Source of the DNA: Piromyces finnis
Lineage: Eukaryota; Neocallimastigomycota; Neocallimastigomycetes; Neocallimastigales; Neocallimastigaceae
Length of the DNA stretch: 64,000 nt
Reading direction: 5' to 3'
Assembly (NCBI GenBank): GCA_002104945.1
Contig: MCFH01000047.1
Coordinates: 248,001 to 312,000 of the forward strand
Shown here piece by piece: positions 28,518 to 41,809 of the stretch. Under the pieces are notes generated by a model, which worked only from the letters and a program-made list of their open reading frames with translations, ran no database searches and was not told where the DNA came from. The translations under genes and the position numbers were made by a program. Within the stretch, counting starts at the first letter, position 1, and each line of letters begins with the position of its first letter.

Positions 28518-29396
28518 TGGAATGCATAGATTCATAGAATAAATAAATCAATATATATATATATATATATTGTTATGAATAATTAGGTAGAATAATTAAT
28601 CCTTAAAAAATATTTTATATTTAGATAATAGAATAAGTAAATTCTCTTTTTCTATTTAAAAATATATAATTTAAAAAAAAAATTCATATATATATATATA
28701 TATTTGTTAGAGTTATTCTCACCCTTTTCTATTTTTCTTTTTTTATATTTATAAAAGTATAAAATAATATATAGTATATATTTATATTTTTTATTCTTGT
28801 TAAAAGAAAAAAGAAATTTTACAAATAATTGTATATTTTGAAAAAAAAAAATCTTTTTTTTTTTTTTGTTTTGAAATTAATCATATATAGAGGTAATATA
28901 GAGGTAATATAGAGAGATTTGTAATTTATTAATTTAATTTACTTCCTCCTCTTTCACTTTCTTTTACTTTTCATTTTCATATAAAAAATAATATTTATAT
29001 ATATTAATATATTTTTATATAAATAGTATTGAAATATTAAGAATTATTTATATATCTATTTTTTTTCTTTCTTTTTTTTTTTTTTTTTTTACTTTAATAA
29101 ATAAATAATAAATAAATAAAATATTGATATTTTTAAAAAAAAGAAGCAACGAACAATCCACTTTTATTCTTATTTCTAATATTACACATTAAAAGAAACC
29201 AAAATAAAAAGTTTTTTTTATTATTTTTAATATTATTTTAATATTTATGATGATAATTATTACATTATTTTTTTTGATAATTTTACAGGAAAAAAAAAAG
29301 TTATGATAATGGTATGTAACTTTTTTTTTTTTTTTAAAAATAAATTTAAAATAGATTTATAGTTTAAGACTTATTTTAATGTTAAAATTAATTTTT
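28518..29396. other. Convergent intergenic region, kinase/CFAP298
   Basis: AT-rich spacer between two genes that end towards each other. It holds both 3' flanks, AT dinucleotide runs and a duplicated AGAGGTAATAT near 28,890. Nothing else is visible. Confidence 0.6.
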
Positions 29397-31114
29397 TTAT
29401 TTAAAACCTCTCCATGAAACTTCTCTAATACCAGAGAAAGCACTTTTTAAAGCTCTTGGGTTTGCCCATGCAGCAGATATATAATCATCATCTTCATTTT
29501 CTTCTAATTTCTATATTTACAAAAAAAAAAAAAAATTAAAAAAAAAAAGAAAGAATAATTAATATATTGAATTATTTTATATTAAATGAATATTATAAAT
29601 AATCTTTAATATCACTATATATATATTAAATTATTTTGTATATAATGAAATTTAATATTTATTATCATTATACAATAATAATGATAATTATAAAAAAATA
29701 AACAAACCTTTTGTTCTTCTTGTTTTCTATAATAATAAGCCATTAAGTTCTTTTGTTCTTGTTCACTTAATGGAGCTTCTCTAACTGGTGCTCCCTGACC
29801 AGCTTTTTGTAATTTAGCAATAATTTTGGTCTTTTCATTTCTACCCAAATAATCTGAAAGTTTCTTGTCTTTTTTTAATTCTTTACCAGCCCACCATAAT
29901 GTTGTGGTTTTTGGGTCTAAAACTTCTTTTCCATCCTATTTTTTTTATATTAGGAATAATTATAAAAAAAAATAGGTATTACATTTATTATTATTAATTA
30001 TTATTATTTTAAATTATTGTTTTTTTTATTATTATTATTATTATTATTTTATTTTTTGATTATAAAATATATATTTTATTAAATAATAAATAATTAGTAT
30101 TTAGAAATCGTTTATATAATTATAATAGCAATAACATAAAATATATATTATATTTACTGCAGATCCAGAAAGGTCTTCATTATCATCAATAATTTCTTGA
30201 ACAGGATCAAATGTTGGAATACCCATTGGATAAGCAATCATAACAGCTCCTTTAACAGTTTGAATAGCTTCTTCTAATTCTTTTTCAGTAATAAATATTT
30301 TTTGATCTACTTTATCTTTTGATATTAATTGTTCAGCATCATCTAATGCTTTTTCAATAATTTTAGCAGTTTCTGGAATTGGTGCTATATTTTTAATATT
30401 TTTAATCCATTCATAAATATATATATATATATATATAAAACAATTATAATTATTATTAATATATAATAAATATTTATATTTATTCTCTTTTTCTCCTTCT
30501 TTTTTTTTTATTTATTGATATAATTATTATTCTATAATTTTAGTTTTATTATTCATTCAATTTACCTTCTCCATTTCTTCTACCCGTTGGGTCTGGTCTA
30601 TAAGCAACTTGGAATCCTCTAGAATTAGTTATTATTTTAACTTCTTCAGCCTCATTTGATTTTTTTTGTTTATCAAGATTATTTATTTGTTCTTCTGTTA
30701 AACCATGTTGATCATATGGTTTTAATGGTCCATACAAAACCAAGTCTCTACCAGCTATGATATAAAGTTTTTCATTTTATAATGTTAGGAATGATATATT
30801 GTTATGATAATAGAGTAAAAAGAAATAAAAATTTTATTTTTATTAGTAAAAATATAATATAAATTTAAAAAAAATAGTTGCTTTTAATTATATATAAATA
30901 TATATTATTTGTTAAAACACCATTTTCTTCTTTTAAAATTTATAATAATATAAACTAGTTTTTTTTTTTTTATACCTTGAACAAGTCTCTTTACTCTATT
31001 TATTAAATTGTATCTATTAACTAAAACAGGAACTAATTCTGAAATAGGAGTTGATACTAAATTTTCATATAAAAACATAGATTTTTCATTTCTTTTAACA
31101 TGAATGACAACCAT
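29397..31114 (-). CDS. CFAP298: Cilia and flagella protein CFAP298 (C21orf59/Kurly family)
   Basis: This is a 298-residue homologue of CFAP298, a protein needed to assemble outer dynein arms in motile cilia. Five exons on the minus strand: 31114-30976, 30754-30566, 30384-30158, 29935-29708 and 29510-29397, all GT-AG and in frame. Diagnostic segments run in the family's order: MVVIHVKRNEKSMFLYE at the start, LTEEQINNL, GRRNGE, GAVMIAYPMGIPTFDP, TTLWWAGKEL, then GRNEKTKIIAKLQKAGQGAP with VREAPLSEQEQKNL. A tail with Trp in AAWANPRAL and EVSWRGFK ends the protein. The length is close to the animal protein. Its presence implies a motile flagellum, expected for zoosporic fungi. It is divergent from the Chibby gene, 663 bp away. 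Confidence 0.95.
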
Positions 31115-31777
31115 TTTTGTATATATATAATGTTTTTTATACTCTCTCTGTTAAATATTATTTTTAAATATATTATAATTAATAGATGTTTTTTTTTGTT
31201 ACAAGTAAGAATTTATTTTTTTAAATAAAATAATAAATTAATTTTTTTAATATTTTTTTTTATAAATGAAAATTTAATATAAAATTTAATTTAAATAATT
31301 AAATTTTAAAAATTTTAAATTTTAATTATTTTTAAAAGTTAATGAAAATAAAGAAAAGGTAAAAAGTACAAATGAATGAATGAAAAAGAAATGAATTTTC
31401 ATGTGTTTTAACATAAAAAAAGTAAAGTTTACATAAATAGTAGTATAGTTTTCATTTTTATTTTTAGTATAAAATAAAGTTTGACATCAAAATGAAAAAA
31501 CCTTAAAGCATTTTAAAAATTGTTTACACTTTTATTGTTTGAAAAAATATTTTGTTTTCAAACCTTGTTATTTATATAGGAATATTATAAATTAAACAAA
31601 AAAAAAAAAAAAAAAAAAAAGAAATTAGAAAAAACTAGTTTATATTATTAATATATATATTTGTCAATTATAATTTGTAATTACTAAAAAAAACTATTTT
31701 ATTATTTCCAAAGGAATATTTTAAACAAAATAAAAAAAAAAAAAAGAAACTAAAATTTTTAATAATAATAAATAAAA
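31115..31777. promoter_or_regulatory. Shared divergent region of CFAP298 and Chibby
   Basis: 663 bp separates the two start codons. It must hold both promoters because the genes point away from each other. It is AT-rich with poly(A)/poly(T) tracts. I cannot point to an X-box or other specific motif by eye. Confidence 0.5.
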
Positions 31778-32503
31778 ATGCCACTATTTAAATGTATAGG
31801 AAGGTAAATATAATAAAGAATATAAAATATTTACTTATACTATCATTTATTACTATTATTTTTTTTTCTAAATATTATTATTGACAATTTGACAATAAAT
31901 GATCATTATTATAATTATTAAATATAATAATAATAATAATAATAATAAAAAAAGTAGTCATCCAAAGGAACCAAAGTTCACTTATTTTGATAAACCAAGT
32001 CAACCAATACATATTAAACTTGGTAATATATCTGCAGTTTATTCCAATAAAAAATGGAAATTAGGTAAATTAATTTTTTAATTCTTTTTTTTTTTTTTAT
32101 TATAAATACATATTCATTTCTTTTTTATAAATAATTCAATATATTCATCTTTTTTTTTTTTTTTAATGATATCGAAAAAGAAGATAATAATAATGATGAT
32201 ACCGAGAATTATCATGATGATTTTGATAAAGATAAACTAAAAAAATTATATAATAAAAAACTTTTAAAAAGAAATGAGGAATTAGAAAATGAAAATCAAC
32301 AACTTAAATGGAAGATTGAACTACTTTTATCAAAAGTAATAAAAATAAAATAATAATAATATTAATATTTTAAACTTTTTTTTTTTTAAAACATACATTT
32401 TAATGATCCTTTTTTTTTTTTTATTTTATTTTATTTCCTAATATAAATTGAATAGCTTGCAGAGGCAAAATACGAAATAGAACAATTACAAGATATTGAT
32501 TAA
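31778..32503 (+). CDS. CBY1: Chibby homologue (ciliary base protein)
   Basis: This is a 112-residue Chibby-like protein. Animal Chibby acts at the distal end of basal bodies. Four exons: 31778-31803, 31955-32064, 32181-32335 and 32456-32503, all GT-AG. The N-terminus MPLF and the central strand IKLGNISAVYSNKKWKL match the conserved Chibby core. A coiled coil follows, KRNEELENENQQLKWKIELL then LSKLAEAKYEIEQL, with the NxxLExENxxL pattern of the family. It lacks the long basic tail of the human protein. Exon 3 has a tandem AAGAAG acceptor (32,178-32,183), so one Glu may be optional. The neighbouring CFAP298 supports a ciliary role. Confidence 0.82.
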
Positions 32504-33128
32504 TAATTCATCATCTTATTCAATTTTCTTTTTACATCTTTGCTCTTTTTTTTTTTTTTTTCTTTTATTATTATTATTATTATTTCTATTCTATTATATA
32601 TACCCAAAACTATAAAACTTTTAAAGGTCTAAAGAATTCAATTATAACAATTAATATAAACAATAACAAAAAAGTATTTTTTAATATTAATAATAACATT
32701 ATTATTCATTTTACAATGGATATAAAAAAAAATAAAGTAGATAAAATTGAAAATAAATGTATTTTTTCTTCTTTTTTACCACTACTAAACCATGATTATG
32801 AGCATTAATTTAAATCAAAATAAAATTTAAAATTTACCATTTGAATTACTTTTAAATTTTGTTTTTTCAATTGCTACTTTGGGAAATATTTTTATTAAAA
32901 AATAAATATGATATAGGGATGTTAATTTCGATATTTAAAAAGGATATATTAATAAAATTAAAAAAAAAAAAAATAAAGTCTTTTTTTTTTTTTTTTTTAC
33001 TTTTATATAAAGTTTAATTTTATATTTTGATAATACTATTATTGATATAAAAATATTTTACTCTAGAACTAATGATAGAATTCAATGAATAAGAAATAGT
33101 TAATATTTATCTATTTTTTTTTCTCCTT
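32504..33128. other. Convergent intergenic region, Chibby/PIF1
   Basis: AT-rich 3' flanks of two converging genes with poly(A) and poly(T) tracts. No feature recognised. Confidence 0.6.
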
Positions 33129-35557
33129 TTAAAAAAGATTTATTACATCTTCTTTTTTTATTGAATTTAATTCTTCTTCTTTTTCATTATTATTTTCTGA
33201 ATTTAAGAGTTTTGATAATTTTACTGCTTTTCTACTAGTTCGTATTTTTGATTTATCAAAACCGATAACTTGAAGTCCTTCCATACTTGTTGCTCTAGAA
33301 AGTGCTACATATGCTTGTCCACATTCAAATATTTTTGAGAGATCAACTCTAACAAAATTTAATGTTTGTCCTTGCGATTTATGAATGGAAAGTGCCCATG
33401 CTAAAATTAATGGAACCTTTATATAAATTTGGTAAATTATTATCATTATTTATTATATATATGAAATTTAACAATGAATTATTTATTTTTGTTATTATAT
33501 ATGAATATCTATTAAAATTATAATTATAATCATTATTTATATATATGTACTATAAAGGTATATAAGAAAATAATTTAATAGGATGATTATGTTAATTATA
33601 AATACCTGAACTCTTTTAGCCATAATACTTTTAGCATTTTCACTTGTTTTTGGTAATTCACTGACCCATTCTTGAGGTGTTATAATTTCTAAACGTCGAC
33701 TTTCAGGGAAAAATACAATTGGAAATCCTTTATCAGAATATCCTTTTACAATTCCTAAACTTCCATTAATTAATGTATTATCTAGATTTTTGATTAGAGA
33801 AACTTGAGATTCTAATTTTAATTCTAATACTTCGGGTGCTGGACAATTTTTTTTAACTTGTTCTAAAAGTTTTGGATCACCTATATCACAGGCATGATAA
33901 AATTTGGATTCACTTTTTAAAAGAACTAATCTTTTTTCATTTTCTCTTTTAACTTCTGCACGTAGTGGGTATCTTTATGATTTATTTATTTATATTTTAT
34001 TATTACTACCAGTATTATTATTATTTTAAATAGAAATAAAAAATAAAATAATAAAAAATTGTATATTTACAAATAAGTTGGAGCAATTCCTGGTGGACAT
34101 ACAATTTCTGTATATAAATGTGGAAAGAATTTCAAATTTTATAAACAATTTTTTTAATAAAATATATTAAGCATATAAAATGTAAAAAAAAAAAAAAAAA
34201 AAATCATACCTCTTTCTAAAGATTTAATTTCTCTTTCAGTTTCTGGTGAAATGTTACCATAACGAATTTCATTTAAAATCTAACAAAAAAAAAAAAATAT
34301 TAATAAAGATTTACAACAATTACATAAATCAAGAAAATTTCAGTGAAAAATATAATTACTTTTTTAAATTTAAAATCACTTTGTCTATAGATATCTGTTA
34401 ATTCTATCTTTTCTTCAAATATTGAATCCCATGAATTTGATTCTGAAATATATTGATAAATGAATATATATGTATTTGTATATTTGTAAATGATTAATTA
34501 GCTTTTTTTTTTTTTTTTAAATAAATTAATACTATATATATAGTAACTTTTGTATTTACCAAAACATAATTTATCACTATTAACTGGTGGTAATTGATAA
34601 AAGTCTCCAGTTGCTATAACCTTATTATTTTAATTTGAAATGAGAATTGACTTTAAAATGAAATTTGATTGTTAAAAAAAAAAAAAAAGGATAATATTCT
34701 ATTTACTTGAATTCCACCAAAAGGTTTATCACTTTTCCTAACATATCTTGCAATGGCTTCAACTTTATCAAAAAAATCTGGGTCAATCATTGATACTTTT
34801 TTTTTTTTATTTTTAAAAAAGTTAATTACATATTTACAATTTTTTATTTTTATTATTTTTTTTAAGAAATTTAAATTTTTAAAAGAATATTATATTACCT
34901 TCATCAATAATTAAAATTTTGGTATTATTCCAACGAGTTTTTGCACCATTATTTCTTATAATTTTCTTCTTTAATATCTCCAAACTTTCTTTTGCAAGTC
35001 CTAAACCGAGAAATGAATGAAGGGTACAACCACTAATATTAATTGCAGCAATACCTGTTGATGCTTTTTTTTTTTTTTTTTGAAAAAAAAATTTACTGAA
35101 TTAATTTTTAAATATATAAAAAGATATTATTATAAAACATTTCTATATATATATATATATATATACCTGTAATACCAATATCTTTCTATTTATTTTTATT
35201 TTTATTTTAATAGTAATAATTACAAAATAATAATAAAAATAAGAAAAAAAATTAAAAAAAAAGTATTTTTAAAAAAATTTATACTTAAAAAAATTATAAA
35301 CTTACATATGAATAAATAGATTTTAATCTATTTATTATATAATTTAATAAAAGTGATTTTCCTGTTCCAGCTGCACCTGTAAAAAATACACTTTTTCCAT
35401 TTAATACACTATTCAATACTCTTTTTTGTTTTTCTGACAATTCAATTTTCATGGATTTTTGTGGTGGTGGTGTAGAAAATTTTATTTTTGTTTCAATATT
35501 ATTTTCATTATTCCCTTCTTCATTAAAAAACTTTCTTTTCCTTTCATTAACACTCAT
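33129..35557 (-). CDS. PIF1-family 5'-3' DNA helicase
   Basis: This is a 476-residue superfamily 1B helicase of the Pif1 group, which unwinds DNA 5' to 3', resolves G-quadruplexes and helps process Okazaki fragments. Ten exons on the minus strand: 35557-35306, 35185-35167 (19 nt), 35063-34899, 34795-34707, 34620-34560, 34442-34360, 34279-34210, 34107-34071, 33972-33606 and 33416-33129; all GT-AG and in frame. Motifs: Walker A GAAGTGKS, motif Ia [15 protein letters not shown], Walker B ILIIDEVSMID, motif [19 protein letters not shown], and [15 protein letters not shown] with YVALSRA near the end. The N-terminus is short, only about 45 residues before the core. An organelle signal is not evident, so nuclear location is likely. 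It is divergent from DNA ligase I. Confidence 0.95.
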
Positions 35558-36339
35558 TATATCCTTAAGCTTTAGATTTAATACAAAATAAATTGAACTT
35601 TTTTAAAGAAATAAAAAGGTTTTAACTTGTACTTTAAAAGTTATCGTTTTTTTTTTTTTTAAAAATAATTAATCAAAATAACTTAACCAATAAAATCTAA
35701 TAATTTTAATTTTTATAAAAATTTATTAAAAATAATATTTTTTGTAAAAATTAAAGAATAAATTTAAAAAAAAAAAAAAAAAACCTTCAATCGAAATTAC
35801 TTTTTATTGAAACAAAATATTATAGTACAATTGAAAGGAAAGGTATATATACTTTATTTTGCATGAAAATTCAAAATCAAAAATTTACGTAATAAAATCA
35901 TTTTTAAATAGTATCATTATGGACAATGTACTAGAGTAAAATTCATTCCAATGAAAATGCTAAGCAGAAAATTATATTAAATTTTACCTATAATTCTTAT
36001 CTGTTTGAATTGTTATTTAAACATAAAACAATTTTATAATGTCTTTAAATGGTTTTTATTATAGTTTTTGCAATAATGAAGTAAAATAAAGTATTATTCA
36101 TGTTTATCAGAGGAATGACCATTTTAAATAATATAATGAGAAAAAAAAATTAATGAAATTTAAAATTTAAGAAAATTTGATTTACTTATCCTTTTTATTA
36201 TTATTCCTTCTTTGTAATAAACTGTACCATTTTATTTTAATATATGTATATATATAAAGGATAAACATTAATCCGTGGAATTATATTCTCTGCAGTACTA
36301 TAAAATTTATTCCATTTAACATTTTTAATATATAAAGAC
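35558..36339. promoter_or_regulatory. Shared divergent region of PIF1 and DNA ligase I
   Basis: 782 bp separates the two start codons of oppositely transcribed replication genes, so both promoters lie here. It is AT-rich, with an A/G-richer patch at about 35,830-35,960. No ACGCGT-type cell-cycle box is present that I can see. Confidence 0.5.
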
Positions 36340-39300
36340 ATGTCGTCATTTCATCAACCAACATTATTGTAAGTTTATATTTTCTTATAAAGTGTTTTTA
36401 TTTAAATACTGTATTGTAGTTGATATTCAATATTTTTTATTGCTTTAAAATTATGATAAAAATTGAAAACAACAACAACAACATATATATATATATATTG
36501 AAATTTTAGTTCATTTTTAAATGGTGGAAATAAGAAAAATAATAAGAAAAAAGACAATGAATGTAATAATAATGAAAAAAAACCCAATGCCACTACTTCA
36601 AAAGAAGAAACAGGTTTAAAAAGAAAAATAATTGATAAAAACAAGGAAGAAGGTATTGATTGAATATTATGTTAATGTTACTTTCTATAATGAAAAAAAT
36701 GTAATATTGACCAACTAATTTGTATTATTAAAAATTATTATTATTATTATTATTATTATTTCCAATATAATATTTCTTTAAGAACTTAATGAAAGTAATA
36801 ATAAGAATGTAAAAAAAACTAATGACACTTCTTTAAAAGAGGAAATAAATTTAAAGAAAAGAAAGATTATTAATGATGATAATGAAGAAAAAGAAGGTAA
36901 TGATTATTATATTGCTATTTCTTTTTGTATTTATAACGAAATATTTATAAGCAACCAATTTATTTATATTTTTAATAAAATTATTTTCTTTTTTTATTTA
37001 ACATCTTATTTCCTGAAGTATTTAAGAAACCAAAATCTACTGTAAATTATATATTTAAAATTATTATCAATTATATAGTATAATATTATATTGTTACCTA
37101 TGAATGTTTAATTTTTAATTATTGTTTTAACCTCTTACATATAATATACAATAAAAATTTAATAGGATACTTCAATGGATATAGGTATAACATATATATA
37201 ATATATAAAAAAAAAATTTAATTATATAATTATATAATTAATTATTTGTGTATATTTTATAAAAATAAAAATATATATAAAGATGAAAATACTAATTCAC
37301 AAGATAGTACTAAAATAAAAAAAGCTGAAAAGAAAACGTATATATCTGATAAATTATTCATATTATATTAATTATATATTATAATATGTTTCTTTAATCT
37401 AAAATATCCATTAATTGAAAATATTAAATCTAAAAAAAAAAAAGTTTAACGATATTTGGTTCACAAGATTCAGAATATCAAGATTTTAATTGGAAGGCTG
37501 GTGAACCGTAAATATATATATATATGATATTGTTTATTATTACATTTGATAGTAAAATTAAATTATGAATTTTCTGATTAATTCTTATTCTATTTTTTTT
37601 TATGATAACAATTTTAAAATATATTAATATAAAATATTCGCTTTCAATTAGTGTTCCTTATGCTGTATTATGTAAAACATTTGAGAATATTGAAAATACA
37701 ACTAAAAGAATTAAAATTCAAGACTATCTTACAAAATTATTAGTAGCCATCATTAAACTTTCTCCTAATAATTTATTAGAAACCATCTACTTATGTCTTA
37801 ATAGAGTAAATATAATATTATTAATATAAAAGTAAAATAGTAAATAGTAAATAATGAGCTATTAGAAATTTTGCAGCAATAATAATAACAAGAACCACTT
37901 TTTTTTTTCTTTTTTTTTTTTTTAGATATGTCCAGAATATGAAGGTTTGGAATTAGGTATTGGTGAAACTATATTAATTAAAGCTATTGGTGAAGCTACT
38001 GGTAGATCAGCAAAGTCAATTAAAACAGATATAGAGAAACAAGGTGATCTTGGAAATGTTGCCCAAGTAAGTATTATTATAATGATTTTTTTTTATTCTC
38101 TAATTAAAATTAATATATATATATTTAATGAACGGCTATTTAAAAATTAATAAAAGATGAGTAAAAGTAATCAAAAAACTTTATTTAAACCAAAACCATT
38201 AACAGTTCCAGCTGTTTTTAAAGGTTTAAAGGAAATTGCAATGTTCACGGGAAATCAAGTAATTATTAGAAAGATATTAAATAAATTAATGAAAACAAAA
38301 AAAACTATATCTTGACTAATTAAAATATTATTATATCTTTTAGTCTCAAACAAGAAAGATCAATAAAATTAAAGGTCTATTAATTGCATGTAACGGAAAT
38401 GAACCAAAATATTTAATTAGGTCAGTGGAAAATTAAAAATTTTATTTTATTTTTAATTTTAAATATTCTAAAGCAACAAAATATTTATGATATTTATATA
38501 CTTATATTAATATTAATAATAATTTAAATATGCTGTTAATTTTCTAGATCTTTAGAAGGTAAATTAAGAATCGGTTTAGCAGAACAAACGGTATTAATGT
38601 CCATTGGTCAAGCTATAGTATTAAGTGAAAATATGGGTATGTAGTATAACATTAGTATTAGTAGTTAAACCATAGATATATTTTTAAATAATTTAAAATT
38701 ATTTTTTTTTTAATATTTAAAATAATTTTTTTTTTTTTCTTTGGGGGGGGGGACAGAAAAAAGAAAGTCAAAAGAAAGATTAGAATCTGAAATAACTAAA
38801 GCAATTGAAACAATAAAATCAATTTATAGTGAATTACCATCATATGATATCATTATACCAGCATTATTAGAAAATGGAATTCAAAACTTAAGCAGTATTT
38901 GTAAATTAACGCCAGGTAATATTACATTCGAAATAATAGTATAATTTTATTGAATAATATTTTAAAAAGTATTAAATTATTTGAAATATACATACATAAA
39001 AAAGGTATACCATTAAAGCCTATGTTAGCTCATCCAACAAAAAGTCTTACAGAAGTCTTGAATAGATTTGAAAATTTAACCTTTACATGTGAATATAAAT
39101 ATGATGGTGAAAGAGCTCAAGTAAAATTTATTATTTATTTGCTTTTATTAAATTTTAATATGTAAAATTATAAATTTATAACTTTTTTTTTTTCCTTCAT
39201 AAATTAGATTCACAAATTAGAAAATGGTGAATGTAGAATTTATAGTAGAAATATGGAAAATCTTTCTAATAAATATCCAGATATTGTTGAAAGAATACCA

Positions 39301-40560
39301 AGAGTAATAAATTATTTTAATATTACATATTGTATATAATTAAAAAGTAAAATACATCATAAATATTAATATATATTTTTATATATAATGTTTTTATTTA
39401 TAATAGATTGCCAAGAATGACGTCACTTCTTTTGTATTAGATTGTGAAGCTGTTGCATGGGATAAAGAAAATAAATGTATTTTACCTTTCCAAGTATTAT
39501 CAACTAGAAAGAGAAAGGTAAATGCCAATACCTTTTATATATTTGTTAAAATTATATTTAATAACAATGTTATAAATATGATATTATTAATAATAGAATG
39601 TTGAAGCAGGTGATATTTCCGTTCAAGTTTGTGTATTTGCTTTTGATTGCTTATATCTTAATGGAAAGGTATAAAAAAAATAATAATTAAATATATATAT
39701 ATATATTAAAAATTTTTTTATGTATATTTTTATTTATTTATTATTATTCAATGATAAAGTCTCTTATAAAAAAGACGTTCAAAGAAAGAAGAGAAGCTCT
39801 TCACAATAGTTTTACACCTATTGAAGGAGAATTTACTTTTGCAAAGAATGTTAATGCTAATAATGTTGATGAAATTCAAACCTTCCTTGAACAAAGTGTA
39901 AATGATTCATGTGAAGGTTTAATGATTAAAACATTAGAAGTAGATTCATCCTATGAACCTTCAAAAAGATCACGTAATTGGTTAAAGGTTAAGAAAGATT
40001 ATATTTCAGGTGGTATTGGTGATAGTTTAGATTTAGTTGTTATTGGAGCTTATACTGGACGTGGTAAAAGAACAGGTTCTTATGGTGGATATTTATTAGC
40101 ATGCTATGATAATGAAAATGAAGAATATCAAAGTATTTGTAAGGTAATTTAATTTTAGAAGGGCAAGAAAAAAAAAATAGAAAAAATTATAAATATAAAT
40201 ATATATGGTTATTATTATATTAATAAAAATTAAATATTATTGTAATATTAATTTGTAATTTAATGAAACTAAAGATTGGTACAGGTTTTTCAGATGAACA
40301 ATTAGAAAAGCACACAGAGTTCTTTAAACAGCACATAATAACTAAACCAAAACCATATTACCGTGTAGGTGATGCTAAGCCAGATATTTGGTTTGATGCT
40401 GTTCAAGTAATACTAATATATTTATTTAATATAAGATCATCTACATTTACGATTTGAATCAAATAGTAATACAAAAAAAAATTTTTTAAAATGAATAGGT
40501 ATGGGAAGTGAAATGTGCCGATTTATCTATTTCACCTGTTCATCAAGCTGCTGTTGGTTT

Positions 40561-40603
<43 letters not shown>

Positions 40604-40868
40604 AAATATATAATTATTGGAATAATCAAAAAAGAAATTATTGAAAATTAATATAATTTAAATTTTTATTGATTTATTTTAAAAGGTGGATCCAGTAAAA
40701 GGTATATCCTTACGTTTCCCACGTTTCCTAAGAATTCGTGATGATAAGACACCAGAAATGGCTACAACTTCCGAACAAGTTGCTGATATGTATAATCAAC
40801 AAGTTGTTATTTCTAAAAATAATGCAGCTAGTCAAAGTGGTGGTGTTGATGATGATTTTGAATATTAA
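36340..40868 (+). CDS. LIG1: ATP-dependent DNA ligase I
   Basis: This is a 774-residue replicative ligase that seals Okazaki fragments. There are 21 exons, from 36340-36368 to 40686-40868. Small ones include 37019-37041 (23 nt) and 37166-37184 (19 nt); all introns are GT-AG and the model closes in frame. The N-terminus holds a PCNA-box-like QPTLFSFL (residues 6-13), whose Phe codon is split by intron 1. A Lys-rich linker follows, then the DNA-binding domain ([32 protein letters not shown]). The adenylation domain has catalytic Lys421 in [18 protein letters not shown] and KVKKDY. The OB domain has CKIGTGFSD and [11 protein letters not shown], and [14 protein letters not shown] ends the core. 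The length is slightly under animal LIG1 because the N-terminal tail is shorter. A G10 run abuts the exon 13 acceptor. Confidence 0.96.
38743..38756 (+). other. G10 tract at a 3' splice site
   Basis: Ten consecutive G (38,743-38,752) directly precede the ACAG acceptor of LIG1 intron 12. Such a run is exceptional in this AT-rich DNA. It replaces the pyrimidine-rich stretch normally next to an acceptor; a T-run lies just upstream. Confidence 0.8.
40562..40685 (+). other. LIG1 intron 20 with a 38-A donor run
   Basis: The donor reads GT followed by 38 A (40,564-40,601). The intron is supported by frame and conservation on both sides ([10 protein letters not shown] to VDPVKGIS). Confidence 0.8.
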
Positions 40869-40929
40869 AATGAAAATAGTTTAAAAAAAAAAAAATATCT
40901 ATTATTTATATTACCTATATATTCCCCCC

Positions 40930-40960
<31 letters not shown>

Positions 40961-41350
40961 ATAAATAATAGAAAGTTCATTTACTAATCAAATTTATTTT
41001 ATACCTTTTTTAATAGTTAAATTTAATATAATTTAAAAATTATAAAATATTTTTTAAATAAAACCGACAAAAATAAAAAATAAAAAAAAAAAAAGACAAA
41101 ATAAAGTAAAATAAAAATAATATAAAATATATATATATAAATATAAATTTATATTTTCATTCATAAAATTAAATAGAAAAGTATCAACAAAGGATTGACG
41201 ATCCATTAAATACTTATTATTTCAAAAATTATCTTTCTTTTTTTCTTTTTATTTATTTATATTGATAATTATATTAAATTATTTGAAGAGAAAAAAATTA
41301 TTATTAATGACAGCTATTCTATATAATTTATTTTAAATTTACAGTAAATT

Positions 41351-41390
<40 letters not shown>

Positions 41391-41809
41391 TTATAGTAAT
41401 GAATTTATAATCTTTTTAATTCTTTTTTTTTTATTATTATTATTATTTTATTTTTAATAATAAAATTAAAAAAAAAAAAAGTTATTTATATATATATATT
41501 TAAAATGTATATATTCTATTTGATTATTATTATTATTTATTATTTATATTTCCTTTTTTTTTTTATTATTAATAGGGTTTAAATAATATTAATGATTTTG
41601 ATATAATAATTATTAAATCATTGTTAGTTTTTTTTTAACTATCTATTTCTATTTAATAATAACTATATTAATGTCTTTTATATCTAAATATATATAAATA
41701 TTAATGTGTACCATATCATCATTATTTATATATGCATACATACATACATACATATTATATATATATATATTAGGATTTATCAGCATTCAGATAATATTAA
41801 TAAATTTTA
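40869..41809. other. Convergent intergenic region, LIG1/verprolin
   Basis: AT-rich spacer with a 38-T run at 41,352-41,389, ATT repeats and a CATA repeat near 41,732-41,752. It contains the 3' flanks of both genes. No gene seen. Confidence 0.6.
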
